Shown here in pieces: positions 1-6,683 of a stretch of DNA of 8,280 bases (within the stretch, counting starts at the first letter, position 1; every line of letters starts with the position of its first letter). The stretch spans positions 1-8,280 of the forward strand of contig CAUWJP010000056.1 in the NCBI GenBank assembly GCA_963559135.1. The letters are read 5' to 3'. The notes under the pieces are model-generated. The model ran no database searches, had not been told where the DNA came from, and worked only from the letters and a program-made list of their open reading frames with translations. The translations under genes and the position numbers were made by a program. This DNA is from Sellimonas sp963559135 (GTDB lineage Bacteria; Bacillota; Clostridia; Lachnospirales; Lachnospiraceae).

Positions 1-29
1 ACGCTCCGCATTGTGAAGGAGTTGGAATG

Positions 30-653
30 TTAGGGGATATCACAGCCGCCGATGGTTTCCGATTCAAAATGGATTTGCTCTCTTCTTTTTATCAGTTCCT
101 GCGGTTCAACGTCTATCAATTCTACCTGATCAGCATTATCAAATACATAGTCCGGTATTCGATCCTGTACGGAAATCCCAGTAATAGATGTAACCAGATC
201 ATTCAAACTTTCTATGTTTTTTACGTTTACAGTCGTATATACATTGATCCCTGCATTTAAAAGTTCCCTGACATCCTGGTATCTTTTCTGATGTCTGCAT
301 CCCTTTGCATTTATATGTGAAAGGTCATCAACCAAAATCAGCTGCGGTTTTCTTCTGATTGCTCCATCAAGATCAAATTCTTTCCTTTTTACTCCGTCTT
401 GTTCCATTTCAATATATGGAAGCCGTTCAAACTCTTTTGTTTTCTTTATAGTTATTGGATAATCCTGTGAATCCACCCAGCCAATCACAACATCCGTCTT
501 ATTTTTTCTGGCATCATGTGCTTCCTGAAGCATGGCATAAGTTTTCCCCGCACCTTCCGCATATCCAAAAAAGATTTTTAAAGAGCCTTTATTCTTTTTC
601 TTTACTAAAAAAGAACCCGATAATGTTTCATAATCCTGATTATATGCTGTCAT
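30..653 (-). CDS. Stand-alone KdpD N-terminal sensor domain protein (no kinase domain)
   Basis: This 207-residue protein matches the N-terminal KdpD domain from end to end. It has a P-loop GYAEGAGKT (about residues 30-38), a Walker B-like LILVDDLSH segment (about 105-113), a KGCRHQKR stretch (about 117-124), the YTTVNVKNIESLND segment, and a final LIDVEPQELIKR stretch. In full KdpD (about 900 residues) this module is followed by a Usp-like domain, four membrane helices and a histidine kinase; here the protein stops soon after the module with TAA. I chose ATG at 653 because AGGAAGG lies 7 bases upstream; a TTG 18 bases earlier has no ribosome binding site. It is the last visible gene of the ktr operon, 43 bases after the preceding gene. 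A nucleotide-dependent potassium or turgor sensing role is inferred from the family. It cannot phosphorylate KdpE by itself. It could be a natural short KdpD form or a truncated remnant. Confidence 0.85.
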   Translation of the reverse strand: MTAYNQDYETLSGSFLVKKKNKGSLKIFFGYAEGAGKTYAMLQEAHDARKNKTDVVIGWVDSQDYPITIKKTKEFERLPYIEMEQDGVKRKEFDLDGAIRRKPQLILVDDLSHINAKGCRHQKRYQDVRELLNAGINVYTTVNVKNIESLNDLVTSITGISVQDRIPDYVFDNADQVELIDVEPQELIKRREQIHFESETIGGCDIP

Positions 654-660
654 ATTCTCA

Positions 661-667
661 CCTTCCT
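661..667 (-). promoter_or_regulatory. Ribosome binding site deciding the KdpD-like start
   Basis: AGGAAGG on the minus strand sits 7 bases before ATG at 653. The alternative upstream TTG at 671 has no purine-rich block before it, so the shorter form is preferred. Confidence 0.75.
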
Positions 668-696
668 GCAATCAGTATGTACTATACAGCATTTTT

Positions 697-1176
697 TCAA
701 AAGAATCTACCTACAACATTTTCTATTTTCCTATCATTATCCTTCCATAAGACTATTCTTTGACAATTACCCTTACTTAATGGACTTATACTTTGTGCGA
801 TACCTTGATACTGAATTATAGGATTTTCTATGAAAACTATTTTGGAATTCATATATTCTTCTGTTGCCAGATCAGAATGAAAAGAACACACGGCAATATC
901 AATCTTTCCTTCTTTAATCATCTTGCTTATTTCACTAATACTTCCGTAAACCAGTTCCAAATTTTCCACTGAAATTTCTGCCTTCATTTCTTCATAAATA
1001 TCCTTTATTACCAGACAATCTTCCGGGTGTTCATAAGCAATATAAAACTTTCCACTTTTCTTTGATTTAAGAGAGCCGCATCGAATATTTTTAAGAAAGA
1101 AATCTATCTCACTTGTAACAATATAGCCTATGACAAGAATCAAAAGCATAACACACACCAGCAAAATCTCTTTCAT
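697..1176 (-). CDS. Membrane-anchored small protein of unknown function in potassium operon
   Basis: I do not recognise this 159-residue protein. Residues 3-20 form one hydrophobic helix (LLVCVMLLILVIGYIV) that could be a signal anchor. A linker (SEIDFFLKN, then a Lys/Ser-rich stretch at about 35-42) leads to a soluble domain of about 115 residues. The soluble part alternates beta-strand-like and helical segments: FYIAYE, then a helix, LELVYGS, EISKMIKEGKIDIAVCSF, KIVFIENP and finally RIVLWK. The phrase 'EGKIDIAV' resembles the type 2 periplasmic-binding or LysR ligand-binding fold, but the domain is much shorter than those. ATG at 1176 has AAGGGGG about 8 bases upstream. The gene begins 19 bases after ktrA stops and precedes the KdpD-like gene, so a role linked to potassium transport or sensing is inferred from context only. 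The side of the membrane on which the domain sits cannot be settled from the sequence. Confidence 0.8.
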   Translation of the reverse strand: MKEILLVCVMLLILVIGYIVTSEIDFFLKNIRCGSLKSKKSGKFYIAYEHPEDCLVIKDIYEEMKAEISVENLELVYGSISEISKMIKEGKIDIAVCSFHSDLATEEYMNSKIVFIENPIIQYQGIAQSISPLSKGNCQRIVLWKDNDRKIENVVGRFF

Positions 1177-1195
1177 CCCTCTTCCCCCTTACAGA

Positions 1196-1843
1196 TTATA
1201 TATGAAAACATTTCTGAATATCTTTCATATTTCCCAGTACAAGCATTGTCTTATCTCCTGGTATAACCGTATCAGCCCGGACATTCAGATCCAGATCTCC
1301 TTCTGATTTTAACGCCATGATGTTAATATGATGCTTATTTCTTATATCTAACTGTCCAATTGTTTTTCCAATCCAATTTTTCGGAATTTCAATTTCAAAA
1401 ATAGCATGGCTATCATCCAGTTCAACATAATCAAGAATATGATTGGCACTATAACGAATTGCAGTCCAAATTGCCAGTTGTTTCTCCGGATATACAACTT
1501 CATCTGCACCATTTCTTAGCAGGAATTTGGCATGGACATCTCTGGCAGCTCTTGAAATTACCTTCTGTGCACCCAAATCCTTTAATAAAGAAGTAGTTTC
1601 TAAAGAACCCTGAAAATTATCTCCAATAGCAACAATGCAAAAATCATAATTTCTTATTCCCAAAGATTGCAGAAATTCTTCATCCGTACTGTCGCCGATC
1701 TGTGCATTTGTCACATAAGGTAATACAGCATTTACTCTTTTTTCATCACGATCAACTGCCATTACCTCATGATGCATTTCTTCCAATTTTAAAGCAATAT
1801 GTCTTCCAAATCTTCCTAGTCCAATTAATAATACTGATTTCAT
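1196..1843 (-). CDS. ktrA: KtrA/TrkA-family potassium uptake gating subunit (RCK protein)
   Basis: This 215-residue cytoplasmic RCK protein forms rings that gate the KtrB channel. Residues 1-125 are the Rossmann-type RCK_N domain, with the nucleotide motif GLGRFG at 8-13, an acidic residue at the end of strand 2 (AVDRD, D31) and the IGDSTDEEFL segment at 49-58. Residues about 140-213 are the RCK_C domain (LDIRNKHHINIMAL, then DTVIPGDKTMLVLG). A single RCK_N/RCK_C pair is the KtrA layout; Gram-negative TrkA has two and is about 460 residues. ATP/ADP and NAD(H) binding by the first domain, and c-di-AMP binding by RCK_C, are known for KtrA homologues but are not proven here. ATG at 1843 has AGGGGG about 9 bases upstream. 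The gene starts 17 bases after ktrB stops, so the two are co-expressed. Confidence 0.95.
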   Translation of the reverse strand: MKSVLLIGLGRFGRHIALKLEEMHHEVMAVDRDEKRVNAVLPYVTNAQIGDSTDEEFLQSLGIRNYDFCIVAIGDNFQGSLETTSLLKDLGAQKVISRAARDVHAKFLLRNGADEVVYPEKQLAIWTAIRYSANHILDYVELDDSHAIFEIEIPKNWIGKTIGQLDIRNKHHINIMALKSEGDLDLNVRADTVIPGDKTMLVLGNMKDIQKCFHI

Positions 1844-1860
1844 ATGAATTTTCCCCCTGG

Positions 1861-3198
1861 CTATCCTACTGTAATTTTTTCAAGTGGTAACATAGAATTA
1901 TTGATTTTATTTTCTGATAACGCCGCAAAAATCAACGTCAATCCTCCAACTCTTCCAAAAAACATTAATCCTATTAATATTAAATGTGACATATCTCCTA
2001 ATTCCGGAGTAATACCTAAAGAAAGCCCAACTGTTCCTATTGCTGATCCTGTTTCAAACAGGGTCTGAATCAAAGGAAGCCCTTCCCTGTAACTGATAAT
2101 CATACCTCCACTTAAAAACAAAACTATATACATCAAAAAAATTGTCGCAGCTGTTCTGACAGCATCGTTCGGAACTCTTCTTCCAAAAAAATGCGCAGAC
2201 TCTTTTTTCTGAAATACTGCTTTCGCTGAAGCACATAATACAGCAAAAGTTGTTGTTTTCATTCCTCCTGCCGTTGATCCCGGCGATCCCCCGATAAGCA
2301 TCAGAATAATAATAACCATCTGCCCTGTTTCACTTATCATCGTCAAATCAACAGTGTTAAATCCTGCTGTTCTTGGAGTGACAGATTGAAATATCGATGC
2401 CCATATTCTTTTCTCCATCGAAAACTCTGAAAACTCGCAAAAGAAAAAATATACTGCAGGAATTACAATCAAACATGCTGTCACTGTAAGAATTACTTTA
2501 CTTTGCATTCTGTATTTTTTAAAATGCCACTTATTTTTCTCAATATCAGCCCAGGTTATAAAACCAATTCCTCCAATTATAATTAAAAGTATAACTGTGA
2601 GGTTGACTACAGGCTGTACGGAATAATTTACCAATGATGAAAATGGCGCTTCTATGCCATTCAAATCAAATCCTGCATTACAAAATGCCGAAACAGAGTG
2701 GAATATCGCATACCAGATTCCTTTCCCAATTCCATATTCTTTACAAAAAACACTGGATAATAAAACTGCTCCTATCACTTCAATTAAGATGCTGGTCTTT
2801 AAAATAAATTGTGTCATTCTTACAATGCCGCCCAACTGCGGTGCCGAAATTGCCTCCTGCATTGTACTTCGTTGCATCAGTCCTATCTTTCTCCCTGAGG
2901 CAGTTGCCACCGCCACAGCAATCGTTACAACTCCCATACCTCCAATTTGAATAAGAAGTAAAATGATTATCTGTCCAAATGTAGACCAATATGTTGCTGT
3001 ATCATATATGATTAACCCTGTCACACAAACTGCCGATGTGGCTGTGAATAATGCCTCCAAAAACCCAGTACTTTTCCCTTCTTGTGTCGCAAACGGAAGC
3101 ATTAATAAAAGACTTCCTACCAGAATCACCAGAAAAAAACCAGCTATTATAATCTGAAATGATGTAATATGCCTAGTTTTCCTCTTTTCACTCTCCAC
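1861..3198 (-). CDS. ktrB: KtrB/TrkH-family potassium channel subunit
   Basis: This 445-residue integral membrane protein is the ion-conducting subunit of a Ktr-type potassium (often Na+-coupled) uptake system. It has four M1-P-M2 repeats, each with its pore glycine visible: SAVCVTGL (G61), AFCNAGFD (G176), RTAGFNT (G279) and IGTVGLS (G391). The glycine- and serine-rich loop GGSPGSTAGGMKTTT (about 303-317) is the intramembrane gate of the third repeat, and FFGRVGGL (about 413-420) carries the conserved arginine of the last helix. The C-terminal KITVG and the total length are those of KtrB rather than TrkH, which is about 480 residues. The start is GTG at 3198, chosen because AGGGAGG lies 8 bases upstream. 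This is the first gene of the potassium operon, with ktrA immediately downstream as its gating partner. Confidence 0.95.
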   Translation of the reverse strand: MESEKRKTRHITSFQIIIAGFFLVILVGSLLLMLPFATQEGKSTGFLEALFTATSAVCVTGLIIYDTATYWSTFGQIIILLLIQIGGMGVVTIAVAVATASGRKIGLMQRSTMQEAISAPQLGGIVRMTQFILKTSILIEVIGAVLLSSVFCKEYGIGKGIWYAIFHSVSAFCNAGFDLNGIEAPFSSLVNYSVQPVVNLTVILLIIIGGIGFITWADIEKNKWHFKKYRMQSKVILTVTACLIVIPAVYFFFCEFSEFSMEKRIWASIFQSVTPRTAGFNTVDLTMISETGQMVIIILMLIGGSPGSTAGGMKTTTFAVLCASAKAVFQKKESAHFFGRRVPNDAVRTAATIFLMYIVLFLSGGMIISYREGLPLIQTLFETGSAIGTVGLSLGITPELGDMSHLILIGLMFFGRVGGLTLIFAALSENKINNSMLPLEKITVG

Positions 3199-3206
3199 CT
3201 TGCTGT

Positions 3207-3213
3207 CCTCCCT
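3207..3213 (-). promoter_or_regulatory. Ribosome binding site supporting the GTG start of ktrB
   Basis: AGGGAGG on the minus strand lies 8 bases before GTG at 3198. No in-frame ATG lies at usable spacing, so the GTG start is well supported. Confidence 0.8.
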
Positions 3214-3248
3214 TTATCTTGTCTTAGTATGTTCTTTATGCGCCTTTA

Positions 3249-3254
3249 ATCATA
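3249..3254 (-). promoter_or_regulatory. Possible -10 element (TATGAT) for the ktr operon
   Basis: The gap between the upstream terminator and ktrB is very AT-rich. TATGAT (minus strand, followed by TAAAG) is a one-mismatch match to the sigma-A -10 hexamer, about 50 bases before the GTG. The hexamer 17 bases upstream (TGCATA) is a poor -35. A promoter must lie in 3216-3310 if the terminator works, but this exact placement is tentative. The heptamer TTAATAC also occurs twice here, 31 bases apart. Confidence 0.3.
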
Positions 3255-3310
3255 TATGAAATCGTATTAAATATGCATAAGTAAAATTTCTTCTGTATTA
3301 AGATTGCATT

Positions 3311-3348
3311 AAGAAAAAGGAACGGCAACTCAAAAAAGCTGCCGTCCC
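3311..3348 (-). terminator. Intrinsic terminator of the ECF/nucleoside hydrolase operon
   Basis: On the minus strand, GGGACGGCAGC (3348-3338) pairs with GTTGCCGTTCC (3329-3319) over 11 base pairs, two of them G-T wobbles, around an 8-base loop TTTTTTGA. TTTTTCTT follows. It begins 19 bases after the nucleoside hydrolase stop codon. The plus-strand reading has no T-run after the stem, so it acts in one direction only. It separates the nucleoside operon from the ktr operon. Confidence 0.92.
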
Positions 3349-3366
3349 AAATCGTATGATGTCCAC

Positions 3367-4305
3367 TTACATTGTTTTTCCTAAATCCAGTAGACTTAAT
3401 CCCTCTATTAAACTTGTTATAAAGCTTTCCCTGTCAACTCCCATTAAAACGAATACATTTTCCTGATGTTTAGGTAACATTCTCAAGTCAGCAAACGTCT
3501 GTCCTCTTGCCGGTCCTTCATCTGTAATCACATCGACATATTTGAATTCTCCAGTAAAAATTTCCGGTGTAATCAGATATTGTACTGCACACAGATCATG
3601 TAGCGGACTATCTTTAAATCCGAATTGTTTCCCTGATTCATGATAAAAGCTTAACAGTTCATAAACCAGATTGCTGACTCTTCCTTTTTGCTTCAAAGAC
3701 AAAATTTCTTTCTCAGTAATCACAGCTTTTTCTGTAACGTCCAGTCCGCTCATAATAATCGGAATATCGGAATGAAAAACGATATGTGCTGCCTCAGGAT
3801 CTACATAAATATTAAACTCCGCAAGTTCTGTACAGTTTCCATGCTTTATTCCGCCTCCCATCAGGCTGATGCATTCAATTTTCTTTTTCACATCCGGAAA
3901 AGTCTTCAGCAAAAGAGCTATATTAGTCAAAGGTGCCAAAGCGACAATAGTCACTTTCTCCGAACATGACATAATCTTTTCATACAGGAACACTACAGCA
4001 TTTTCAGACACAACCGGATAGTCGTTGCCAGAAAAATACGGTCCGTCCATTCCACTATCTCCGTGTGCTTCTCCAGCTGTTTCCAATGATTTGACAAGCG
4101 GTCTCTCCTGTCCTTTTGCAAGGGGAATATCCGCTCTAATAAATGAGAGGATATTCTTTGCGTTCTGCGTCACTTTTTCAACGGTCTGATTCCCACCTAC
4201 CGTTGTAATTCCTAAAATCTGAAACTTCTCCGGATGTGCAAAAGCTGCCATAATCGCCAACGCATCATCGTGTCCCGGATCGCAGTCAATTACTATATTT
4301 CTCAT
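3367..4305 (-). CDS. Ribonucleoside hydrolase (IunH/Rih family)
   Basis: This 312-residue enzyme of the calcium-dependent nucleoside hydrolase family cleaves the N-glycosidic bond of a ribonucleoside to free base and ribose. The signature IDCDPGHDDALA at 6-17 supplies the Ca2+-binding aspartates (D9, D14) and the water-activating aspartate (D13). ITTVGGNQT (33-41), HGDSGMDGP (81-89), LMGGGIKHGN (148-157), AEFNIYVDPEAA (162-173) and the C-terminal PLHDLCAVQYL (234-244, H236 and D237) are all present. The residue pattern, with H81 and H236, resembles pyrimidine-preferring Rih enzymes such as E. coli YeiK/RihB, but specificity cannot be settled from sequence. There is no signal peptide, so it is cytoplasmic and would act on imported or recycled nucleosides. 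ATG at 4305 has AGAGG 9 bases upstream and overlaps the preceding ATPase gene by 20 bases. It is the last gene before the terminator. Confidence 0.95.
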   Translation of the reverse strand: MRNIVIDCDPGHDDALAIMAAFAHPEKFQILGITTVGGNQTVEKVTQNAKNILSFIRADIPLAKGQERPLVKSLETAGEAHGDSGMDGPYFSGNDYPVVSENAVVFLYEKIMSCSEKVTIVALAPLTNIALLLKTFPDVKKKIECISLMGGGIKHGNCTELAEFNIYVDPEAAHIVFHSDIPIIMSGLDVTEKAVITEKEILSLKQKGRVSNLVYELLSFYHESGKQFGFKDSPLHDLCAVQYLITPEIFTGEFKYVDVITDEGPARGQTFADLRMLPKHQENVFVLMGVDRESFITSLIEGLSLLDLGKTM

Positions 4306-5098
4306 TTTTATCTACCTCTATCATTTCTTGAATTGTCATGATATTTTCATACCCGAGAGCGTTTGCAAGCCTGCAGATATAAGGCTGCTTCAGATTGCTA
4401 AGTTTCAAGAGCTCCAGATTCCAGAATATTTCTCTTGGGGAAGCATCCTTTCTTTTTCTCTTTTCTGCCATAACAATGACTCTCTTGAATTCCTTTACGA
4501 CAAATTCCATATCGTGTGTGATCGTAATTACTGTCTTATTCTGTTCTGTCAGCCGGTTCATAATTTCTCCAAGAAGTTCTGTAGATCTTTTGTCCTGCCC
4601 TGCAGTCGGCTCATCCAGAATCAGAACCTGCGGATCCATAGCAACTATCGCCGCGATTGTAATAAATTTTCTTTTTGAATAGGAAAGATTGTAAGGATGC
4701 TCGTCCAGACAGGATTCCAGTCCGCACATAGCTGCTGCTTCTCTTACTTTCCGGTCCATTTCTTCTTTAATGAATTTTTTCTTTTTCAACCCAAAAGCAA
4801 TTTCCTTGTAAATGGAATCCTGAAAAATCTGATCGTCCGGATTCTGAAATACGTATCCGACTTTTCTTGCAATGGATGCAGTTGTTTTTCCTGCGGTAGA
4901 CTCTCCATCTACCAGAACTTCCCCATTGGAAGGTTTTAGAAGACCGTTCATCAATTTTACGGTAGTTGTTTTTCCTGCTCCGTTTTGACCAATGATTGCA
5001 ACTTTCTCTCCCTTTTCAAAACTCATACTGATATTTTCGACAGCCCGATATCCATTTGGATAACAAAAGGAAACATCTTTCAATTCCAAATATGCCAT
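4286..5098 (-). CDS. ECF transporter ATPase subunit, second copy, with degenerate ABC signature
   Basis: This 270-residue ABC ATPase is one of two different ATPases of the ECF energising module. Walker A is GQNGAGKTT (37-45), the Q-loop is YVFQNPDDQIF (Q85), Walker B is LILDEPT (159-165, E163) and the switch histidine is in THD (H195). The ABC signature, normally LSGGQKQR, reads LSYSKRK (138-144), and the D-loop is AGQD instead of the usual SxLD. A basic stretch, AEKRKRK (211-217), replaces the usual 'G.i...G' strand. This suggests an asymmetric ATPase pair with one weak composite site. The start is placed at ATG 5098, not the ATG 24 bases earlier, because AAGGAGG lies 10 bases upstream and the start shares one base with the preceding gene's stop (TAATG). 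It overlaps the nucleoside hydrolase gene by 20 bases. Confidence 0.93.
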   Translation of the reverse strand: MAYLELKDVSFCYPNGYRAVENISMSFEKGEKVAIIGQNGAGKTTTVKLMNGLLKPSNGEVLVDGESTAGKTTASIARKVGYVFQNPDDQIFQDSIYKEIAFGLKKKKFIKEEMDRKVREAAAMCGLESCLDEHPYNLSYSKRKFITIAAIVAMDPQVLILDEPTAGQDKRSTELLGEIMNRLTEQNKTVITITHDMEFVVKEFKRVIVMAEKRKRKDASPREIFWNLELLKLSNLKQPYICRLANALGYENIMTIQEMIEVDKNEKYSN

Positions 5099-5946
5099 TA
5101 TCCTCTTCCCTCCTTGATCCATTTATACGCTTCATTAACAGTTAACGGGATCTGTTCAGGTATCTGACCATTACGTTTTGCCAGTTCCAGAAAGTAAAGT
5201 ACGACCTGCGGAAGCTGCCCACCGTATTCAAGCACCTTCGGATCCTGAAGCACTTTTCTTACATCTCCCGACATCACAATCTGTCCTCTGCTCATCAGTA
5301 CAATCTCATCACAATACTCTGCAACCAGATCAATTTTATGTTCAATCAGAATAATCGTCTTTCCCTGTTCTTTCAGGAAGCTGATAATTTCAAAAATATC
5401 TTCTGTACTTTTGGGATCCAGCTGTGATGTTGGCTCATCCAGAATAATAATCTCCGGATTCAGAGCAATCACCGACGCAAGTGCCACTCTCTGCTTTTGT
5501 CCACCCGAAAGTTCATACGGATTTTTTTCAACCAGTTTTTCCAGATGGAATAATCTTACAAGTTCATCCGTCCTTCTGATCATTTCATCTCTCGGAAGAC
5601 CAATATTTTCCATTCCGTATGCTATTTCTTCATATACATTATCTTTCACACCCGAAATCTGAACAAAAGGGTTTTGAAAAGAATAGCCGATGATGGCTGC
5701 AAGCTCACCTGGTTTGTATTCTGATACCGGTTTCCCTTTCACAAGCACTTCCCCATTTAGTTCTCCACGATATAATTCCGGTATAAATCCCCTGATGATA
5801 TTGCATAATGTTGTCTTTCCAGATTCATTTTCGCCGATCAGTCCGTATACTTTCCCCTGCTCGAATTCAAATGTAGCATCTCTTATTACCTGATTTTCTT
5901 CCAGCGGATACCGATAGCTGACATTTTTTAGTGAAATAACTGACAT
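5098..5946 (-). CDS. ECF transporter ATPase subunit, first copy, canonical motifs
   Basis: This 282-residue ABC ATPase powers the ECF transporter, and all of its motifs are intact. Walker A is GENESGKTT (38-46), the Q-loop is YSFQNPFVQIS (Q91), the signature is LSGGQKQRV (146-154), Walker B is IIILDEPT (166-173, catalytic E171), the D-loop is SQLD and the switch histidine is in IEH (H203). The C-terminal 50 residues form a helical extension of the type used by ECF ATPases to dimerise. ATG at 5946 is preferred over the ATG 15 bases upstream because GGAGGG sits 7 bases before it and it shares a base with the ecfT stop (TAATG). Its partner is the ATPase encoded immediately downstream. In the heterodimer its LSGGQ should serve the partner's P-loop. 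Confidence 0.95.
   Translation of the reverse strand: MSVISLKNVSYRYPLEENQVIRDATFEFEQGKVYGLIGENESGKTTLCNIIRGFIPELYRGELNGEVLVKGKPVSEYKPGELAAIIGYSFQNPFVQISGVKDNVYEEIAYGMENIGLPRDEMIRRTDELVRLFHLEKLVEKNPYELSGGQKQRVALASVIALNPEIIILDEPTSQLDPKSTEDIFEIISFLKEQGKTIILIEHKIDLVAEYCDEIVLMSRGQIVMSGDVRKVLQDPKVLEYGGQLPQVVLYFLELAKRNGQIPEQIPLTVNEAYKWIKEGRG
5109..5115 (-). promoter_or_regulatory. Ribosome binding site deciding the start of the second ECF ATPase
   Basis: AAGGAGG on the minus strand is 10 bases before ATG at 5098. It lies downstream of the alternative ATG at 5122, which argues against the longer form. Confidence 0.75.
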
Positions 5947-6683
5947 TACATTACCCTCCATACGATATATCCAATAAATAACAATACTGTCACCAGAAAC
6001 AATAGATAATCCATGCCACTCTTTTTCTTGATGTAAATAGATGTTTTCTCTCCTTTTGCCGAAAATGCCCGGGACTCCAACGCCAGAACTCTCTCTTCTG
6101 TCTGTTGAATAGATGATAATACAAGTGGTCCGAGCATAGGAATAAATGCTTTCACACGGATAAGTAGATTCCCTTCTGTTTCGATCCCACGAGATTTCTG
6201 TGCATCTGTGATCGTCTTCTGGAGTGCTGTCATCTGCGGAATCAACTGAATAGTAGAGGAAATCAGGAATGTAACTTTTCTCGGAACTTTTGCCTTTTCA
6301 AGTGCAAAAATAATATCTTTCACTTTTGTTATCTGAAAAAAACACATAATCGCCGAACTGATTGCAATAATTTTGGATGTCATCTCCATACTAGAGATCA
6401 GTCCTGTCTGTGAAAAATGAATAAAAGCCCATATCGGTACCTGATCCTCATTTGTAATAATACAAACCTGTATAGCAAAAATAAAAAGTACAATCACAAA
6501 AATCGATTTGAAAAAAGTCTTAAGAAACTGTCCTGCCGTACCTGCCAGAATACTGATCACTATAAATACTGGAAGCATTGCATACTGAAGAATATAGCCT
6601 GGTGTAAATACACTTACAACAATAACGAGCAGCACAATCATAAATTTTGTTGATGGGTACAAATTTCCGATTCTACTATCCAT
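5946..6683 (-). CDS. ecfT: ECF transporter transmembrane subunit EcfT
   Basis: This 245-residue CbiQ/EcfT-family membrane scaffold links the substrate-binding S component to the two ATPases. Hydrophobic segments lie at about 14-27, 31-48, 57-77, 104-117 and 226-243. The cytoplasmic region contains two coupling-helix motifs that contact the ATPases: AQKSRG (161-166) and ALESRAF (201-207). The first has Ser where the family consensus has Ala (ARG), which is a mild departure. LEKAKVPRKVTFLI (about 128-141) is typical of the family. ATG at 6683 has AGAGGTG 7 bases upstream and overlaps the S component stop by 8 bases (ATGGATAG). Its ATPases follow at once, so the four ECF subunits form one dedicated set (group I ECF arrangement). 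Confidence 0.93.
   Translation of the reverse strand: MDSRIGNLYPSTKFMIVLLVIVVSVFTPGYILQYAMLPVFIVISILAGTAGQFLKTFFKSIFVIVLFIFAIQVCIITNEDQVPIWAFIHFSQTGLISSMEMTSKIIAISSAIMCFFQITKVKDIIFALEKAKVPRKVTFLISSTIQLIPQMTALQKTITDAQKSRGIETEGNLLIRVKAFIPMLGPLVLSSIQQTEERVLALESRAFSAKGEKTSIYIKKKSGMDYLLFLVTVLLFIGYIVWRVM
5954..5959 (-). promoter_or_regulatory. Ribosome binding site deciding the start of the first ECF ATPase
   Basis: GGAGGG on the minus strand is 7 bases before ATG at 5946 and overlaps the alternative ATG at 5961. The downstream ATG is therefore the likely start. Confidence 0.75.

Noticed and set aside
1..110. Frameshift explaining the short KdpD
   Set aside because: I translated the alternative minus-strand frames after the LIKR segment. 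None gave the usual KdpD continuation (EGKVY... and the following helix). A recent simple frameshift is unlikely, though an older deletion remains possible.
455..763. Plus-strand open frame of 102 codons
   Set aside because: It lies opposite the KdpD-like and anchored-protein genes, has no ribosome binding site worth noting and encodes low-quality Phe/Ser/His/Pro-rich sequence.
2054..2236. Minus-strand 60-codon frame inside ktrB
   Set aside because: It is an out-of-frame shadow of ktrB, whose motifs run unbroken through this region.
3216..3310. c-di-AMP (ydaO-type) or other riboswitch ahead of ktrB
   Set aside because: Such elements precede potassium genes in Firmicutes, but this leader is short, AT-rich and lacks the GC-rich stems of that class.
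3311..3348. Bidirectional terminator
   Set aside because: The plus-strand side is followed by AAATCG with no T-run, and no plus-strand gene ends nearby.
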